Assembly: GCF_003610555.1 (NCBI RefSeq)
Contig: NZ_RAPQ01000008.1
Location: forward strand, 2,368,620-2,432,619
Direction of reading: 5' to 3'
Origin: Marinifilum flexuosum
Lineage (GTDB): Bacteria; Bacteroidota; Bacteroidia; Bacteroidales; Marinifilaceae
Length of the DNA stretch: 64,000 nucleotides
A program made the position numbers and the translations under genes. Shown here piece after piece: positions 45,244-55,188 of the stretch. Positions within the stretch are counted from its first letter, which is position 1. Every line of letters starts with the position of its first letter. The notes below the pieces were generated by a model. That model saw only the letters and a program-made list of their open reading frames with translations. It did not search any database and was not told the origin of the DNA.

Positions 45244-45650
45244 TAGAAGGAGAGTGTCGGATAAGACCAAGATATGGAGAGGTAGATCAGATGGGTTATG
45301 TGTACCATGCCAATTATGTAGATTATTGTCATTTTGCACGAACCGAGTTGATGCGATCATTTGGGATAAATGATAAAGTGTTGGAAGAGAATGGAATTAT
45401 GATGCCGGTAATCGAAATGAATCTGAAGTATAAAAAACCAACTGCCTACGATGAAGAATTATTGGTGATTACAAGAATTCCAGAAATGCCTTTAACTCGA
45501 TTTAAGTTTAATTTTGAGTTTAGAAATCAAAAAAACGAATTGGTTTGCAAGGCAAATTCAACTCTGGCTTTCGTTAAAAGTGATAGTCGTAAACCAATAA
45601 AAGTACCTGAAATGGTATTAAATAGTTTAAAAGAAGCCTTTGTAATGTAA
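45240..45650 (+). CDS. acyl-CoA thioesterase, YbgC/FadM type
   Basis: A 136-aa hotdog-fold protein, with VRPRYGEVDQMGYVYHANYVDYCHFARTE carrying the catalytic Asp-rich motif of YbgC-like thioesterases. Overlaps the stop of the preceding ATPase by 4 bp, so it is in the same transcript. Confidence 0.88.
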   Translation: MIEGECRIRPRYGEVDQMGYVYHANYVDYCHFARTELMRSFGINDKVLEENGIMMPVIEMNLKYKKPTAYDEELLVITRIPEMPLTRFKFNFEFRNQKNELVCKANSTLAFVKSDSRKPIKVPEMVLNSLKEAFVM

Positions 45651-45682
45651 GAGGTGTTTTATAATTCCTAAAAATACTTAGT

Positions 45683-46126
45683 ATGAGCAAAATGAAATTA
45701 AATATTTGGATTGATTTACTGCTGCTATTATGCTTTTCGCTTGTAGTTGGAATCGGCTTTTTGATTAAGTATGTGTTAATTTCAGGCCAGGAAATATGGG
45801 CTAAGTATGGTACACAGGTGAATTTGGAATTTTTAGGGATGAACAGACATGAATGGGGTAATATTCACTTGATTTGTGGGGTAATTATGATATTTCTATT
45901 GGTTTTACATGTAGTTTATCATTGGAATCTGATAAAATCAATGTTTGCAAAGTTTATGGGCTTATCAGGAGGTGCTTTGGCTGGAATAAGTGTTTTCTTG
46001 CTAATTTGCTTGTCTTTTATTCTATTGCCATTTTTCATTAATCCTCAAGTATCGGAGCAAGCAAGAGGAAATAAACATTATCAAATTGAGAAAAGAATGC
46101 ATAAACATCAATCTCAAGTTAAATAG
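45683..46126 (+). CDS. DUF4405 membrane protein
   Basis: A 147-aa protein with three helices (about 8-30, 60-80, 95-115). HEWGNIHLICGVIMIFLLVLHVVYHW holds the paired His typical of DUF4405/b-type cytochrome-like proteins. C-terminal HKHQSQ tail. Last gene of the cluster; may link its redox reactions to the membrane. Confidence 0.8.
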   Translation: MSKMKLNIWIDLLLLLCFSLVVGIGFLIKYVLISGQEIWAKYGTQVNLEFLGMNRHEWGNIHLICGVIMIFLLVLHVVYHWNLIKSMFAKFMGLSGGALAGISVFLLICLSFILLPFFINPQVSEQARGNKHYQIEKRMHKHQSQVK

Positions 46127-46230
46127 CAAAGGATATACTATTTAAATATGTATTGATGCTAACGCAATTTAAAATAACAAGTAGTAGCGTGATCATGTCC
46201 TTAATATTTGGCTTATAGACATGATTAAAA

Positions 46231-46258
46231 AAGCAGGATCAATTGATCCTGCTTTTTA
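46231..46258. terminator. bidirectional terminator
   Basis: Perfect palindrome made of the arms aagcaggatc and gatcctgctt with a short centre, with A-rich and T-rich flanks; serves both the DUF4405 gene and the convergent SulP gene. Confidence 0.85.
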
Positions 46259-46278
46259 CATTAGATACCAAATTGGCA

Positions 46279-47907
46279 TTATATTTTTTCTTTAGCACGC
46301 TTTAGTGCTTCTTCAAAATTGTCACAAATGTCCTTCTCAGAAATAAAGTCGGCAATTTCACATCTTTTCAGCTCAAGTCTTACTTCTTTATTTACGCCAG
46401 ACAATATGACCTTTGTTTTACGGTTGGAAAGATTTTTAATTATTTCTGTAAAATTTCTAATTCCCGTAGCATCTATAAAAGGAACGTGTCGCATTCTGAT
46501 GATTAAAACTGAGGTAGAATGCTTAAGTTCTCGTAAAGTTTCCTGATATCTTTTGGCAGCAGCAAAAAAGAAAGGACCACTAATTTCATAAATCTCTATC
46601 TCTTTTGGGATAAGATTGTAATTCTGAATTTCATCGGTTTCAGTTTCAACAGGCATTACACCATTTATTTTTGACATGCGATACATGAAAATTAGCGCAG
46701 CCAAAACAATTCCAAATTCAATTGCTACAGTAAGGTCAACCAATACGGTTAGGAAGAATGTAGTTAGCAAAACGATGATGTCGAAGCGCGATCCTTTTAA
46801 TATAGATCGGAACGAACGCCATTCGCTCATATTGTAGGAAACAACAATCAGAATACCTGCTAAACACGACATCGGAATCAGTTTGGCCCACTTACCAAAT
46901 ACCAACATGATTAACAGAAGTGTTAATGCATGAACAATTCCGGCAACAGGAGTACGTCCACCATTTTTTACATTGGTAGCAGTTCTGGCAATTGCACCGG
47001 TTGCAGGAATCCCACCAAAAATAGGAGAGAAGATATTGGCAATACCTTGAGCAATCAATTCAGTGTTGGAGCGATGATTACCACCAATCATACCATCGGC
47101 TACTACAGCTGAAAGCAATGACTCAATTGCACCCAAAATGGCAATGGTTAAAGCAGGTTGAAAATAGTTATGCACCAAACTCCAATCGATATTGGGCATG
47201 TCAAATGAAATGGAGTTAGGTATTTCTCCATATATCGATTCTATTGTATTTACAGGCAATTCTAAAACTTGAACCAATACAGTCATTGTAATAATGGCAA
47301 TAAACGATCCAGGAATTTTTGGAATTAGTTTTCCTGCATATAAACTGATTAAAATGGTTCCAACACTAATGGCAATGGCATAAACATTAAGACTATCCAA
47401 ATTCGTGAAATAACACATCCATTTCTCAATAAATTCAGAAGGAACAGAATCAATATCCAAACCAAATGCAGACTTGATTTGAGTAGAAAAAATTACCAAG
47501 GCAATACCAGATGTAAAACCAACAATTAAGGGATGCGGAATAAATTTAAGGATTGCACCCAAGCGCAGTAATCCAAAGAGAACGAGAATAATACCTGCTA
47601 GAAAGGTAGATATCATTAAGCCATCTAATCCATACTGATTCACAATACCATAAACAATAACGATAAAGGCTCCTGTAGGTCCTCCAATTTGAACCCTACT
47701 ACCACCTATAAACGATATTAAAAATCCGGCAATAATTGCAGTAATCAAACCTTTTTCGGGCGAAACACCCGAAGCAACAGCGAAAGCAATTGCCAAAGGA
47801 AGTGCAACAATACCTACAATTATACCTGCGAATAAATCTTTTTGAAAAGATTGAGAATTATAGCCTTTTAAAACTGAGAACAGTTTAGGCTTGAAGATAG
47901 ATTTCAT
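46279..47907 (-). CDS. SulP-family anion transporter with STAS domain
   Basis: A 542-aa SLC26-type protein: N-terminal membrane domain (GLITAIIAGFLISFIGGSRVQIGGPTGAFIVIVYGI; TNVKNGGRTPVAGIVHALTLLL) and C-terminal STAS domain (about 430-535; VLIIRMRHVPFIDATGIRNF). Carries sulfate, bicarbonate or related anions. Confidence 0.92.
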   Translation of the reverse strand: MKSIFKPKLFSVLKGYNSQSFQKDLFAGIIVGIVALPLAIAFAVASGVSPEKGLITAIIAGFLISFIGGSRVQIGGPTGAFIVIVYGIVNQYGLDGLMISTFLAGIILVLFGLLRLGAILKFIPHPLIVGFTSGIALVIFSTQIKSAFGLDIDSVPSEFIEKWMCYFTNLDSLNVYAIAISVGTILISLYAGKLIPKIPGSFIAIITMTVLVQVLELPVNTIESIYGEIPNSISFDMPNIDWSLVHNYFQPALTIAILGAIESLLSAVVADGMIGGNHRSNTELIAQGIANIFSPIFGGIPATGAIARTATNVKNGGRTPVAGIVHALTLLLIMLVFGKWAKLIPMSCLAGILIVVSYNMSEWRSFRSILKGSRFDIIVLLTTFFLTVLVDLTVAIEFGIVLAALIFMYRMSKINGVMPVETETDEIQNYNLIPKEIEIYEISGPFFFAAAKRYQETLRELKHSTSVLIIRMRHVPFIDATGIRNFTEIIKNLSNRKTKVILSGVNKEVRLELKRCEIADFISEKDICDNFEEALKRAKEKI

Positions 47908-48372
47908 TGAAATTTGATTTAGTTACCAAGTAAAACTCCAAATGATTGATATAAATCTCATCTTTTCTTCTGTAGCTGTACTAAAAAATACAACGTAACT
48001 CTGCTATGTTTTAATTTTTTAGATTTCGCCACAAAAGAAAATCCAGAAATTTCTATTTCAATCATTCAGAATTTTACATGGTATAATTAAGCTGCAAAAG
48101 TAATGCTAAACGGCTCTCGTTGTTCTCTGTTATTGATAAATTTTTGGATTCCTACTTATATTTTATTTAAGGACAAAATTGTCTGTAATTGTTTGATTAT
48201 TAGGTAAAGGTTTTAGCCGTTTGATCTATTGTAAATTAGAGTGTAGAAAGGTGAATTCTTATAAATAAAAGCAAGTGTAAAATAAGATACCCAAATGAGA
48301 TAGATAAATTGTATTTTTGTGCGATTTTAGGTTCCAATAGCAGTATAACTGTTTTTTAATTGTAAGAGAATA
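47908..48372. other. 465-bp gap between SulP and ThrE genes
   Basis: AT-rich leader DNA for two divergent genes. No gene, hairpin or repeat stands out. Confidence 0.4.
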
Positions 48373-49593
48373 ATGCATATACCTCAGAAATACAAATTCA
48401 TTGTTCAGCTTGGAAAAGCGCTACATACTTATGGTGTTCCATCGTATAAATCCCAGGTATATTTAAACGAAATTGCCGAAAAGAAGGGGATCAAAGGCAG
48501 TTTTATGGATACGCCTACCTGGATCAACTACGTATTTTACGAGGAAGATGATCATACCTACAACTATGTGGAATGTGTGCCACCAGGCGAACTAAATTTG
48601 GGAGCATTATCCAAAATTGTGGAGATTACCAATAATGTATTGTCCAATAAAATTAGCTTCGCAGAAGCCAAACAGGCCATTGAGAATATAAAAACCGCTC
48701 CTCTGGGCTATGGCAAACTAACCGAACTGTTTGCTTTTATGACATCTGCTGGAGCTTTTAGTATTATTCTGGATACAAGTTGGGTTTCTTCTCTTCTTGC
48801 ATTTTTACTTGGAGCAGTGGTATATGGAATTACATTATTAGCACAAAAATCAAGTTATGTGCGTAGTACATTGGAATCGCTTGTAGCATTTACTGTTACC
48901 ATTATTACGGGTTTATTGGCCTTAAAATTCGAGCAGATTAATATCTCTATGACAATTTTGGCTTCAATTATTGTTTTTATCCCAGGATTATCCATCACCA
49001 CTGCATTAGAGGAAATTACTTCCCGCAGTTTGGTTTCCGGAACGGCAAAACTGTTTGATGCATTGGTTTCCTTATTCAAGCAATTCTTTGGAGTTGTTCT
49101 TGGACTTGCAGTACTTTCCAGCTTTGTAGATCTGAAACCTAATGATGTTGTAAACGATGTGCCCAATTGGATAGATTATTTTGCGATAATCTTACTTGCC
49201 TTAAGTTTACTACCAGTATTTAAAGTACGTCCCAAAGACTTGTTGTTTTGTGTGATAGCAGGATTTGCAAGTTACTACACCACAACATTATTCGATTTTA
49301 CAGGTATTCTGATTAGCATTTTTATTGGAACACTAGTAGCAGTAAGCTGTAGCAAACTATTTAGCAAGATTACAAAATCGCCAGAATTGGTTTATTTGGT
49401 TCCGGGAATAGTTATGCTGGTGCCAGGGAGTAAGGCATTTATAGGCTTGAGTAGTGTGTTTTTAAATGCAGGAAATACCTACAGCAATATGGGTGAACAA
49501 ATCTTGTACATATTTATGGGAATTATTGGAGGTTTAATTTTCTCTGGTAGTTTTATTGATAGAAAAAACTCGCCAGTATCGAACATGAAATAA
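48373..49593 (+). CDS. threonine/serine exporter ThrE-type protein
   Basis: A 406-aa protein: N-terminal ThrE domain (about 1-255) with an extended cytosolic start and helices (VFIPGLSITTALEEITSRSLVSGTAKL), then a ThrE_2-like domain (about 270-395; ELVYLVPGIVMLVPGSKAFIGL). Amino-acid or dicarboxylate export is likely. Confidence 0.87.
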   Translation: MHIPQKYKFIVQLGKALHTYGVPSYKSQVYLNEIAEKKGIKGSFMDTPTWINYVFYEEDDHTYNYVECVPPGELNLGALSKIVEITNNVLSNKISFAEAKQAIENIKTAPLGYGKLTELFAFMTSAGAFSIILDTSWVSSLLAFLLGAVVYGITLLAQKSSYVRSTLESLVAFTVTIITGLLALKFEQINISMTILASIIVFIPGLSITTALEEITSRSLVSGTAKLFDALVSLFKQFFGVVLGLAVLSSFVDLKPNDVVNDVPNWIDYFAIILLALSLLPVFKVRPKDLLFCVIAGFASYYTTTLFDFTGILISIFIGTLVAVSCSKLFSKITKSPELVYLVPGIVMLVPGSKAFIGLSSVFLNAGNTYSNMGEQILYIFMGIIGGLIFSGSFIDRKNSPVSNMK

Positions 49594-49596
49594 AAA

Positions 49597-49627
49597 AGGA
49601 GAAAGTTTACGCCTTTCTCCTTCTTTT
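49597..49627. terminator. terminator between ThrE and NTF2-like genes
   Basis: Arms aaggagaaag / ctttctcctt around a 7-nt loop with A and T runs on either side; bidirectional. Confidence 0.75.
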
Positions 49628-49632
49628 AATCT

Positions 49633-50094
49633 TTATTTCTTCTCTGGAATCTTGTAGTAGATTTTATTTACCATTTTCCAGCCATTCGGAAACTTATACA
49701 ATGAAATATAATCAACGTAAGTAAGTTTTGTGCCAACAAAAAACTGGATTTTAGCTATTGCGGCATTACCGGTAATGTCGATGTTCTCGAATTTGACACT
49801 TACCTTTTTGTCACCTGTTCGAGGAAACTTGCCATCAGCTTTTTTCTTTTTGGTTTTCTCTTTCCATTGATCGATAGGAAGGCTCCACATGCTATTTTCT
49901 TTACCAATTCCAATTAAACGGAAGTCAGGATGGATTCCTGAATCAATCTTCTCTAAATCACCTTCATTCTGAAGACCATCAACATAAGCGGTTTGAATTA
50001 CATTTTTAATTGCTTCTTTTTCTTTTTTCAAATCTTTAGCAAAAACTCCTGAGCTTAGCACTACTGCTACTAACAAAAACAATACTTTTTTCAT
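49633..50094 (-). CDS. secreted NTF2-like (putative lumazine-binding) protein
   Basis: A 153-aa protein with a Sec signal (MKKVLFLLVAVVLSSGVFA) and an NTF2-like fold of the Lumazine_bd_2 family (IKNVIQTAYVDGLQNEGDLEKIDSGIHPDFRLIG; KFPNGWKMVNKIYYKIPEKK). No catalytic residues recognised. Confidence 0.8.
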   Translation of the reverse strand: MKKVLFLLVAVVLSSGVFAKDLKKEKEAIKNVIQTAYVDGLQNEGDLEKIDSGIHPDFRLIGIGKENSMWSLPIDQWKEKTKKKKADGKFPRTGDKKVSVKFENIDITGNAAIAKIQFFVGTKLTYVDYISLYKFPNGWKMVNKIYYKIPEKK

Positions 50095-50291
50095 TTTTTT
50101 GACTTTTTAGGATGAGTAAAATAATTGGTGAAGTTTGAATGATGGTAAATAGCAGAATCATTTTGGATACCTAAATATATAACAATTCAAGATTTGTTAC
50201 AAAGAATTTTTCTTAACTCTGAAATAAGTACAAGAATCAGCAAAAGGATTAATTAACGTGAGTTCGATGTAAATGTTTGCAGTTTGAATAA

Positions 50292-51011
50292 TTAACGAAT
50301 TAACAAGAGGAAACAAGAAATCAACGTAAGTAGGATATTGATGGTACGAAAACTCTTAATTGGAATGATCCCATTAAAATATTTGCCAACTATGGTTCCT
50401 GCTAACAAGATGGGAGAGAAGAGCAAAGATAATTTTAAGGCCTGAGGAGTAAGCCAGCCAACATGGTAGTAACCTGCAATTGCAATTACTGCTGTTACAA
50501 CACTAAACCATGCAAATATCTCTCTAAATTGTTTGTTGTCAACATTTGCCCTGTTCAGAAAAAGGGCCAAAGGAGGTCCACTAATCGAGATAATTCCGGT
50601 TATTGTTCCAATAATAGCCCCAACAATTGGATACACATAAGCAGGCAAAACAGCATGTCTTTTATTGCCTTTGATAAAAGACAAGAAGGTGATCACCAAA
50701 AACACCACTCCCGAAAAGTGAACCAAACGATTGGCATTAACATGCTTTAAAACCAAAACTCCAATAAGCGTAAAAATTCCTCCTGATACGATTAAGGATA
50801 TGGATGCCTTATCAATTAACGGTTGGTTTTTCTTCTGTAAGATGATAAATACTGAGGCAACAAGATTGCAAATCATGAGAACTGGGATAATTTCTTTGGG
50901 TGCGTACCATGTCAATAAAATCGGTAAAGAAATTAGTGCAAAACCAAAGCCGCTTACTCCCTTAATCAAACTCGAAATTATTACGGTAAGAAAGATATAG
51001 ATATTTGGCAT
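50292..51011 (-). CDS. TauE/SafE-family sulfite exporter
   Basis: A 239-aa membrane protein with seven to eight helices; GVSGFGFALISLPILL and GTITGIISISGPPLALFLNRANV are TauE/SafE motifs. Likely exports sulfite or a sulfonate-derived anion. Four bases downstream of the YeiH-like gene on the same strand. Confidence 0.88.
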   Translation of the reverse strand: MPNIYIFLTVIISSLIKGVSGFGFALISLPILLTWYAPKEIIPVLMICNLVASVFIILQKKNQPLIDKASISLIVSGGIFTLIGVLVLKHVNANRLVHFSGVVFLVITFLSFIKGNKRHAVLPAYVYPIVGAIIGTITGIISISGPPLALFLNRANVDNKQFREIFAWFSVVTAVIAIAGYYHVGWLTPQALKLSLLFSPILLAGTIVGKYFNGIIPIKSFRTINILLTLISCFLLLIR

Positions 51012-51014
51012 GAC

Positions 51015-51974
51015 TTAATAAATTAAAAAGAACAATGAACCTACAGCTATCACACCCCAAAGAATAATGCCAAGCGCAAAACTTTTAACGCCCGATTTTC
51101 TAATTTCACCAACACTGATATTCGAACCGATTAGGAACAAAGCAATCAACATTCCACGTTTTCCCAACCAGCTAAAGTGTTCGTAGCTTGCCTGGTAAGT
51201 GGGAAATATATTGGCAAATACAATAGCAAGTACGAATAGCAGGATGAACCATGGAAAATGGATCGATTTCTTTTCCCCACTTCGATTCATAAATGCAACA
51301 ATCAACGATAAAGGGATAATCCATAAAGCACGGATAAGTTTAACTGTGGTGGCAACTTGTAAGGCTTTTTCGCCGTAAATTGCACCTGCGCCAACTACCG
51401 AGCTGGTATCGTGAATGGCTATAGCAGCCCAATTGCCAAAAGTTTCCTGGCTTAAGCCCAACTGATGCCCAAGAAAAGGAAATAATAACAATGCGATTGC
51501 GTTTAACACAAAAACCACAATAAGCGCAAAAGAATTTTGGTAATTTTTACTATTAAGAATAGGGGCAACGGCCGCTATGGCACTACCTCCACAAATAGCG
51601 GTTCCACAAGCAATAAGCAGACTAATGTTTTTTTCAACCTTAAGCAGTTTTCCCAGAAAAATACCCAGTAGCATTACAACCGTTACCGAAATTGCTGTTT
51701 CGAGAAAACCATTTTTCGATGCTGAGATAACAGCAGTCAAGCTCATTCCAAAGCCCATTAAAACGATAGATGCCTGGAGTATTTTTGAGGTGTAGCAATG
51801 TATGCTTTCATGCTTAATTCCCAAAAATGAAAACATCAGGCCAACACATAGTGCTATAGCCGGAGACATAAAGGGCATAAAGCACAAACAAACAATAGTT
51901 AAATAAGGCCAATTGAAATACTTTGATTGATTTCCAAAGCCAATGCTACTTTTTACAGCTTTCAATACGATCAT
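51015..51974 (-). CDS. yeiH: YeiH-type putative sulfate/sulfur-anion exporter
   Basis: A 319-aa membrane protein of family PF03601: ILQASIVLMGFGMSL, ACGTAICGGSAIAAVAPIL and AIHDTSSVVGAGAIYG are its signatures. Paired with TauE and preceded by a LysR regulator, so a sulfur-anion export locus is inferred. Confidence 0.88.
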   Translation of the reverse strand: MIVLKAVKSSIGFGNQSKYFNWPYLTIVCLCFMPFMSPAIALCVGLMFSFLGIKHESIHCYTSKILQASIVLMGFGMSLTAVISASKNGFLETAISVTVVMLLGIFLGKLLKVEKNISLLIACGTAICGGSAIAAVAPILNSKNYQNSFALIVVFVLNAIALLLFPFLGHQLGLSQETFGNWAAIAIHDTSSVVGAGAIYGEKALQVATTVKLIRALWIIPLSLIVAFMNRSGEKKSIHFPWFILLFVLAIVFANIFPTYQASYEHFSWLGKRGMLIALFLIGSNISVGEIRKSGVKSFALGIILWGVIAVGSLFFLIY

Positions 51975-52048
51975 ACGAATACTTTTTTGTTTACAAAAGT
52001 ATCATCGAGCTATAACCAAAGCAAATACTAATTAGTTATCAGGTATAA

Positions 52049-52936
52049 CTACAAATTATATCCCAGTAGGAAGTTTTCAAACAATTCAACTTGTCTGCTT
52101 TTGTGACCCATTTTATATGCAATTCGAAATTGACGAGGAATATGTACACCTGTAACCTTTATTTCTACGAGTGTTTTCAGATACAATTCTGTTTTAACTG
52201 CTTGTTCGGAAACAATTGCCAGTCCATCAAAATCAAGCAGGAAGTTCTTAATTGATTCGGTACTTCCTAAATGAATGGGCACATTAAGATCTTCAAAATC
52301 CAGGTTCTGTTTCAACAAAGCTTCTTTAATCACTTCAAGCGTACCCGATCCTTTTTCTCTCAGTACAATAGGAAACTGAAGCAAATCATTTTTGCTTATG
52401 GTTTTACGTTTTGAATAGATGCTATTGCCACCAGTTACCAAAATCAGTTCATCATCAAGAAAGCTTTTATATCGTATCCCTGACTGAGAGGAGTGATTTT
52501 CAACCAAGGCAATATCAACCTTATTGTTTAGTAAAAGCTGCTCCATGTCAAAAGAATTGCCATTTATAAGGTGAATATTCACTTTAGGATAGCGTTTGTG
52601 AAAGGAAGCAATGGTTTTGGGAATAAGATACTGCGATATGGTTGAACTGGCCCCAATGATAAAATCACCCGAGATATCATGGTTCAATTGACTGATTTCA
52701 AATTCAAGCTCCCGATATTGCTGTTCAATCTGTTTGTACGAATTGTATACAATCTTTCCTTTGCGGGTAAGGAAAATTTTATTCCCCTTACGCTCAAATA
52801 AATTCGTATTGAATTTGATCTCTAATTCCTTGATATGTTTGGTTACTGCAGGCTGACTAATGTTTAAATCATTGGCAGCCTTAGAAAAACTCAAGTTCTC
52901 AGCAACGGCAATAAATACAGTATCTCGATAATCCAC
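52049..52936 (-). CDS. LysR-family regulator
   Basis: A 295-aa regulator with winged HTH (VFIAVAENLSFSKAANDLNISQPAVTKHIKELE, about 8-40) and a substrate-binding domain. Gene order with YeiH and TauE on the same strand suggests it controls them, like the YeiE-YeiH pair. Confidence 0.93.
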   Translation of the reverse strand: MDYRDTVFIAVAENLSFSKAANDLNISQPAVTKHIKELEIKFNTNLFERKGNKIFLTRKGKIVYNSYKQIEQQYRELEFEISQLNHDISGDFIIGASSTISQYLIPKTIASFHKRYPKVNIHLINGNSFDMEQLLLNNKVDIALVENHSSQSGIRYKSFLDDELILVTGGNSIYSKRKTISKNDLLQFPIVLREKGSGTLEVIKEALLKQNLDFEDLNVPIHLGSTESIKNFLLDFDGLAIVSEQAVKTELYLKTLVEIKVTGVHIPRQFRIAYKMGHKSRQVELFENFLLGYNL

Positions 52937-52966
52937 TTGTGAATGCTTTAGCTTTTTTATTCTTCT

Positions 52967-53749
52967 TTAATTTCCATAAAACATCATATATTTTTCCATA
53001 TTAGATTTAATGTACTCAACATTGTGATGTCCTTCGCAAATATGATTTTGAGATTCAACACCTCTTGATTTTAATATTTTATATAGAATAGAACAGCCCT
53101 TATAAAAATCTCCTTCATCCTGGCTTCCGGCATCAAGATAAACTTTAAAATCACAACATTTCATCTCTTCTGCAATTTTAATCGGGTCATATTTATCCCA
53201 ATTCTCCTTTTTTTGAAAATATGCTTTATCTTCTTCCTCGAGTTGCAATTCTATGGCTGGCATATGTCCTCCAACTTTAGAAAATAAATGGGGATGACGA
53301 AAAGCGTTGTGAAGTGCAATGTACCCACCAACAGATGCTCCTCCAATATACCTTCCATTTCTATTTTTTATGGTTTTATATTTATTATCAATCTCTTTGA
53401 TTACTTCATTTATAAAATAATCTTCATACATCCCATTATTTATTATTCTACCCAATGGGTCTTTCACTTCTTTGTATTCAAGTGATGAATTTAAACCTCT
53501 GGCATTGTCTAAATTCGGGCAGACAATAATCATTGAGTTTATCTTTTGTTTTGCAATTAATTTATCGGCAACTGTATTTAATTCAGCTTCTATTAAAATG
53601 TTCTCATTTCCATTTCTCCCATGATGAAAGTATAGTGTTGGAAAACTATCTTTCTCATTGTAATCACTTGGTAAGTAAACCGAAACATTCATTTTTTTCT
53701 TTAAATTCTTACTTCCGATTTTAATATTTTCAATGATAGATTTTGTCAT
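52967..53749 (-). CDS. alpha/beta-hydrolase esterase (esterase D-like)
   Basis: A 260-aa protein: N-terminal VSVYLPSDYNEKDSFPTLYFHHGRNGNE, nucleophile elbow GASVGGYIALH (Ser), YLDAGSQDEGDFYKG (Asp) and EGHHNVEY (His). No signal peptide, so cytosolic. Lies just outside the cassette-like DNA starting at about 53872. Confidence 0.85.
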   Translation of the reverse strand: MTKSIIENIKIGSKNLKKKMNVSVYLPSDYNEKDSFPTLYFHHGRNGNENILIEAELNTVADKLIAKQKINSMIIVCPNLDNARGLNSSLEYKEVKDPLGRIINNGMYEDYFINEVIKEIDNKYKTIKNRNGRYIGGASVGGYIALHNAFRHPHLFSKVGGHMPAIELQLEEEDKAYFQKKENWDKYDPIKIAEEMKCCDFKVYLDAGSQDEGDFYKGCSILYKILKSRGVESQNHICEGHHNVEYIKSNMEKYMMFYGN

Positions 53750-53888
53750 ATTCTAATTCAATTGGCAAGTCATTGGTCAGCTTGTTTTTGATGTCAAACA
53801 AAAATAAATTGTAATGGGTAGTGACCGATGATCTGCTGGTTTCTTCCAAAATGCTTGCGTTTATTACTTTTGTTGTAATAATTTTTAG

Positions 53889-54455
53889 TTATCTGATCCC
53901 GATTGGTTTTCGTTGTAGATGTTTCATTTTCTTTCCTGCCAATACTTTTCTTCCAACAAGTTTAAAGCCCAAATTTAAATATAGTTTTTCAGCTTTTGGG
54001 TTGTCTTCATCAACCAGTAAACCCAGTGTTTGTTGCTTGGAATCATACTTATGAATTACATGTTGTAATAATTTTGTTCCTATTCCTTTTCCTTGTTTAT
54101 TTGCGCTTATCCCAAAAGAATCAATATAATATTCTCCTTGTTGAGTTTCATCATTAGGAGTAAATTCTGCATCGAAATGTTCTTTAATGTATTGCGCAAC
54201 TGGATTTCTCAATTCATCCAGTTTGCCTCCATCGTAAATATTGATAGAGCCTTCAATTCCATCCGCGCTTTCTGCTACCAAACAATTCTGATAGGAGTAC
54301 TGATTGCCTTCTCTCTCTACAAAGTAATGTAAAAATTCCTTTGCCACTTTAGCATCTTTTATCCCAATAAATTCATATAAAATATCTTCCATAGCAAGAA
54401 ATAAGTGCTCTGAAATAATACTGGAATCTTCCTTTGTTGCTTTTCTAATTTTCAT
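53889..54455 (-). CDS. GNAT-family N-acetyltransferase
   Basis: A 188-aa acetyltransferase: acetyl-CoA loop QGKGIGTKLLQHVIHKYD, DEDNPKAEKLYLNLGFKLVGRKVL, and an EGSINIYDGG strand. Substrate unknown. It fills a cassette bounded by the paired GTTGTAA / TTACAAC boxes. Confidence 0.88.
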   Translation of the reverse strand: MKIRKATKEDSSIISEHLFLAMEDILYEFIGIKDAKVAKEFLHYFVEREGNQYSYQNCLVAESADGIEGSINIYDGGKLDELRNPVAQYIKEHFDAEFTPNDETQQGEYYIDSFGISANKQGKGIGTKLLQHVIHKYDSKQQTLGLLVDEDNPKAEKLYLNLGFKLVGRKVLAGKKMKHLQRKPIGIR

Positions 54456-54491
54456 GATTATATAACGATCTTGCTAAATTTTGAGGGCTAT

Positions 54492-54645
54492 TTACAACTA
54501 CCGCCTTATCTACCGACCAACGGGAGATCACGATACGTAGTGAGTAACCCGCCACCGTTTAAAGTTTTGTTTTATTATCAACCCCGAAAGCTTTCGGGGG
54601 AGCGTCACGGCCTTTAAATTTTAACTTTTGTTAGCGTTTTGGCTT
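54492..54645 (-). other. attC-like element after the GreA/GreB cassette
   Basis: Bounded by gttagc (54640-54645, 3' core of the Gre cassette) and ttacaac (54492-54498, 5' core of the GNAT cassette). Contains a perfect cccgaaagctttcggg palindrome and a partial duplication of its CGCCACCG...AAAGTTTTG arm, so it is rearranged relative to the other elements. Confidence 0.5.
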
Positions 54646-54669
54646 TTTATTTTGATTTGTCAGGAAGGC

Positions 54670-55188
54670 CTACTTCTGATACTGAATACTGTTAATTCTC
54701 CAGACCATATCTCCAATCTTCGTTTTTACGACAACTTCATCACCAATGCTCTTATTCATTAAAGACTTTGCCACAGGGGAATCCATTGAGATATAATCAG
54801 AATTGCCAATAAGTTCTTCATATCCAACAATTCGTAGCTTTTTCTTAATCCCTTTTTGCAGGTTTTCAATTTCTACCCATGCACCAAACATCACCTTTCC
54901 TTCCTGTGATGGATGATATTCTACTACTTTAAATTCATCTAAGCATACACGTAAGTATCGTATACGCCTATCAAGCTCCCTTAAGCGTTTCTTATTATAA
55001 TGATAATCGGCATTCTCAGAACGGTCACCTAAACTTGCCGCCCATGATACTTTAGCTGTAACCTCTGGCCGTTCTACTTTCCATATATGATTCAACTCTT
55101 CCTTCAGTTTCTCGAAACCTTCAGGTGTAATCATTAGAGTGCGATTAGTCAACTTTATAGTTTCAGATTCTGGTATTTTACGGCGCAT
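54670..55188 (-). CDS. GreA/GreB-family transcription elongation factor
   Basis: A 172-aa protein. The N-terminal coiled coil includes SLGDRSENADYHYNKKRLRELDRRIRYL with the acidic tip DRSENAD that rescues backtracked RNA polymerase. The C-terminal FKBP-like domain (VVEYHPSQEGKVMFGAWVEIE; MDSPVAKSLMNKSIGDEVVV) matches. A 21-residue N-terminal extension beyond GreA. Carried in a cassette, which is unusual for a core transcription factor. Confidence 0.9.
   Translation of the reverse strand: MRRKIPESETIKLTNRTLMITPEGFEKLKEELNHIWKVERPEVTAKVSWAASLGDRSENADYHYNKKRLRELDRRIRYLRVCLDEFKVVEYHPSQEGKVMFGAWVEIENLQKGIKKKLRIVGYEELIGNSDYISMDSPVAKSLMNKSIGDEVVVKTKIGDMVWRINSIQYQK

Noticed and set aside
52967..53749. 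Esterase gene as a further cassette
   Set aside because: I could not find a convincing pair of core boxes or a palindrome on its far side, so the array edge is placed at about 53872.
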